Assembly (NCBI GenBank): GCA_046706685.1
Contig: JBJKPE010000042.1
Span: 1-14,006, forward strand
DNA: 14,006 nt
From: JARRRD01 sp046706685
Lineage (GTDB): Bacteria > Nitrospirota > Thermodesulfovibrionia > Thermodesulfovibrionales > UBA6898
Direction of reading: 5' to 3'
The position numbers and the translations under genes were made by a program. Under the pieces are notes generated by a model. That model made no database searches and had not been told where the DNA came from. It saw only the letters and a program-made list of their open reading frames with translations. The first letter of the stretch is position 1. Each line of letters begins with the position of its first letter. Shown piece by piece: positions 13,762 to 14,006 of this stretch.

Positions 13762-14006
13762 TAGAACGCATTGCCTCATCAAAAATCTATATAAAGTAGA
13801 ATCGTTGCCTCACGTAAGGAATCTACACGAAATGAACAGTCAAAATACCCTTCTTGAAACAGGTCAAGGAGGCAGGAGAACCATAATCCACCATCAAACT
13901 TAGCCGAACTGTGAGATTAGGGATTCTGATGCGGGTCAACCCCTCGATTTGCTTAATAGGGGCCTCCGGACCCTCTAAAACTTCCTGGAAAGGACTGTAA
14001 AATCTG
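13762..14006. other. Terminal intergenic region, no supportable gene
   Basis: I see no long open frame on either strand and no tRNA. A small hairpin, AGGGGCC-TCC-GGACCCT (13958-13974, 6 of 7 pairs), is followed by CTAAAA and not by a T-run. The stretch may be the upstream region of a gene beyond the window. Confidence 0.3.

Noticed and set aside
13907..13952. tRNA-like text (GCGGGTCAACCCC resembling a T-arm)
   Set aside because: No matching acceptor stem, D-arm or anticodon arm can be laid out around it.
1..14006. CRISPR array, insertion sequence or phage genes
   Set aside because: I saw no regularly spaced direct repeats, transposase, integrase or phage structural genes on either strand.

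Overview
The window reads as a Gram-negative, probably anaerobic bacterium. It encodes outer-membrane polysaccharide export, a SPOR/beta-barrel protein and a membrane complex of the group 4 hydrogenase type. A Nitrospirota or deltaproteobacterial (Desulfobacterota-type) origin is my inference from gene style; no rRNA or other marker is present to prove it.

Region 1 (1-3294, plus strand) is the 3' end of an operon for a complex related to hydrogenase 4, formate hydrogenlyase and complex I. It holds a 5'-truncated HyfF/NuoL-M-type antiporter-like subunit, a HyfG/HycE-like large subunit and a HyfI/NuoB-like Fe-S subunit. Consecutive genes overlap by 4 bases. The large subunit lacks all four cysteines that would bind the Ni-Fe site (S227, T230, S491 and N494 stand in their places), while the small subunit keeps its cluster cysteines and HyfF keeps its charged membrane residues. 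This fits an energy-converting hydrogenase-related (Ehr) complex, probably an ion pump that is not a hydrogenase. No HyfH-type ferredoxin gene lies between the large and small subunit genes.

Region 2 (3295-3500) separates convergent operons and carries an 87-bp palindromic repeat.

Region 3 (3501-11044, minus strand) is a four-gene exopolysaccharide secretion cluster. In transcription order it encodes a SPOR-plus-outer-membrane-barrel protein, a small periplasmic Wza-type export protein with two SLBB domains, a Wzc-type chain-length regulator and tyrosine kinase with a tyrosine-rich tail, and an O-antigen ligase/polymerase-like membrane protein fused to TPRs. No glycosyltransferases or flippase lie in the window, so the sugar-assembly genes must be elsewhere.

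Region 4 (11045-11174) is a divergent promoter region with an inverted repeat, two T-tracts and an extended -10 box. It leads into Region 5 (11175-13066, plus strand), a tight operon of a SurA-type membrane-anchored chaperone with a degenerate isomerase domain, a HAMP-domain membrane protein with no output domain, and a secreted HELTH metallopeptidase. Its position suggests a role in envelope or exopolysaccharide assembly, but this is inference.

Region 6 (13067-14006) holds a repeat-like intergenic stretch and a minus-strand gene for a secreted protein of unknown function built from an exact 14-residue glycine-keyed repeat. A near-consensus promoter lies directly against its start codon, with an inverted repeat in the promoter spacer. 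The last ~245 bases show no supportable gene.
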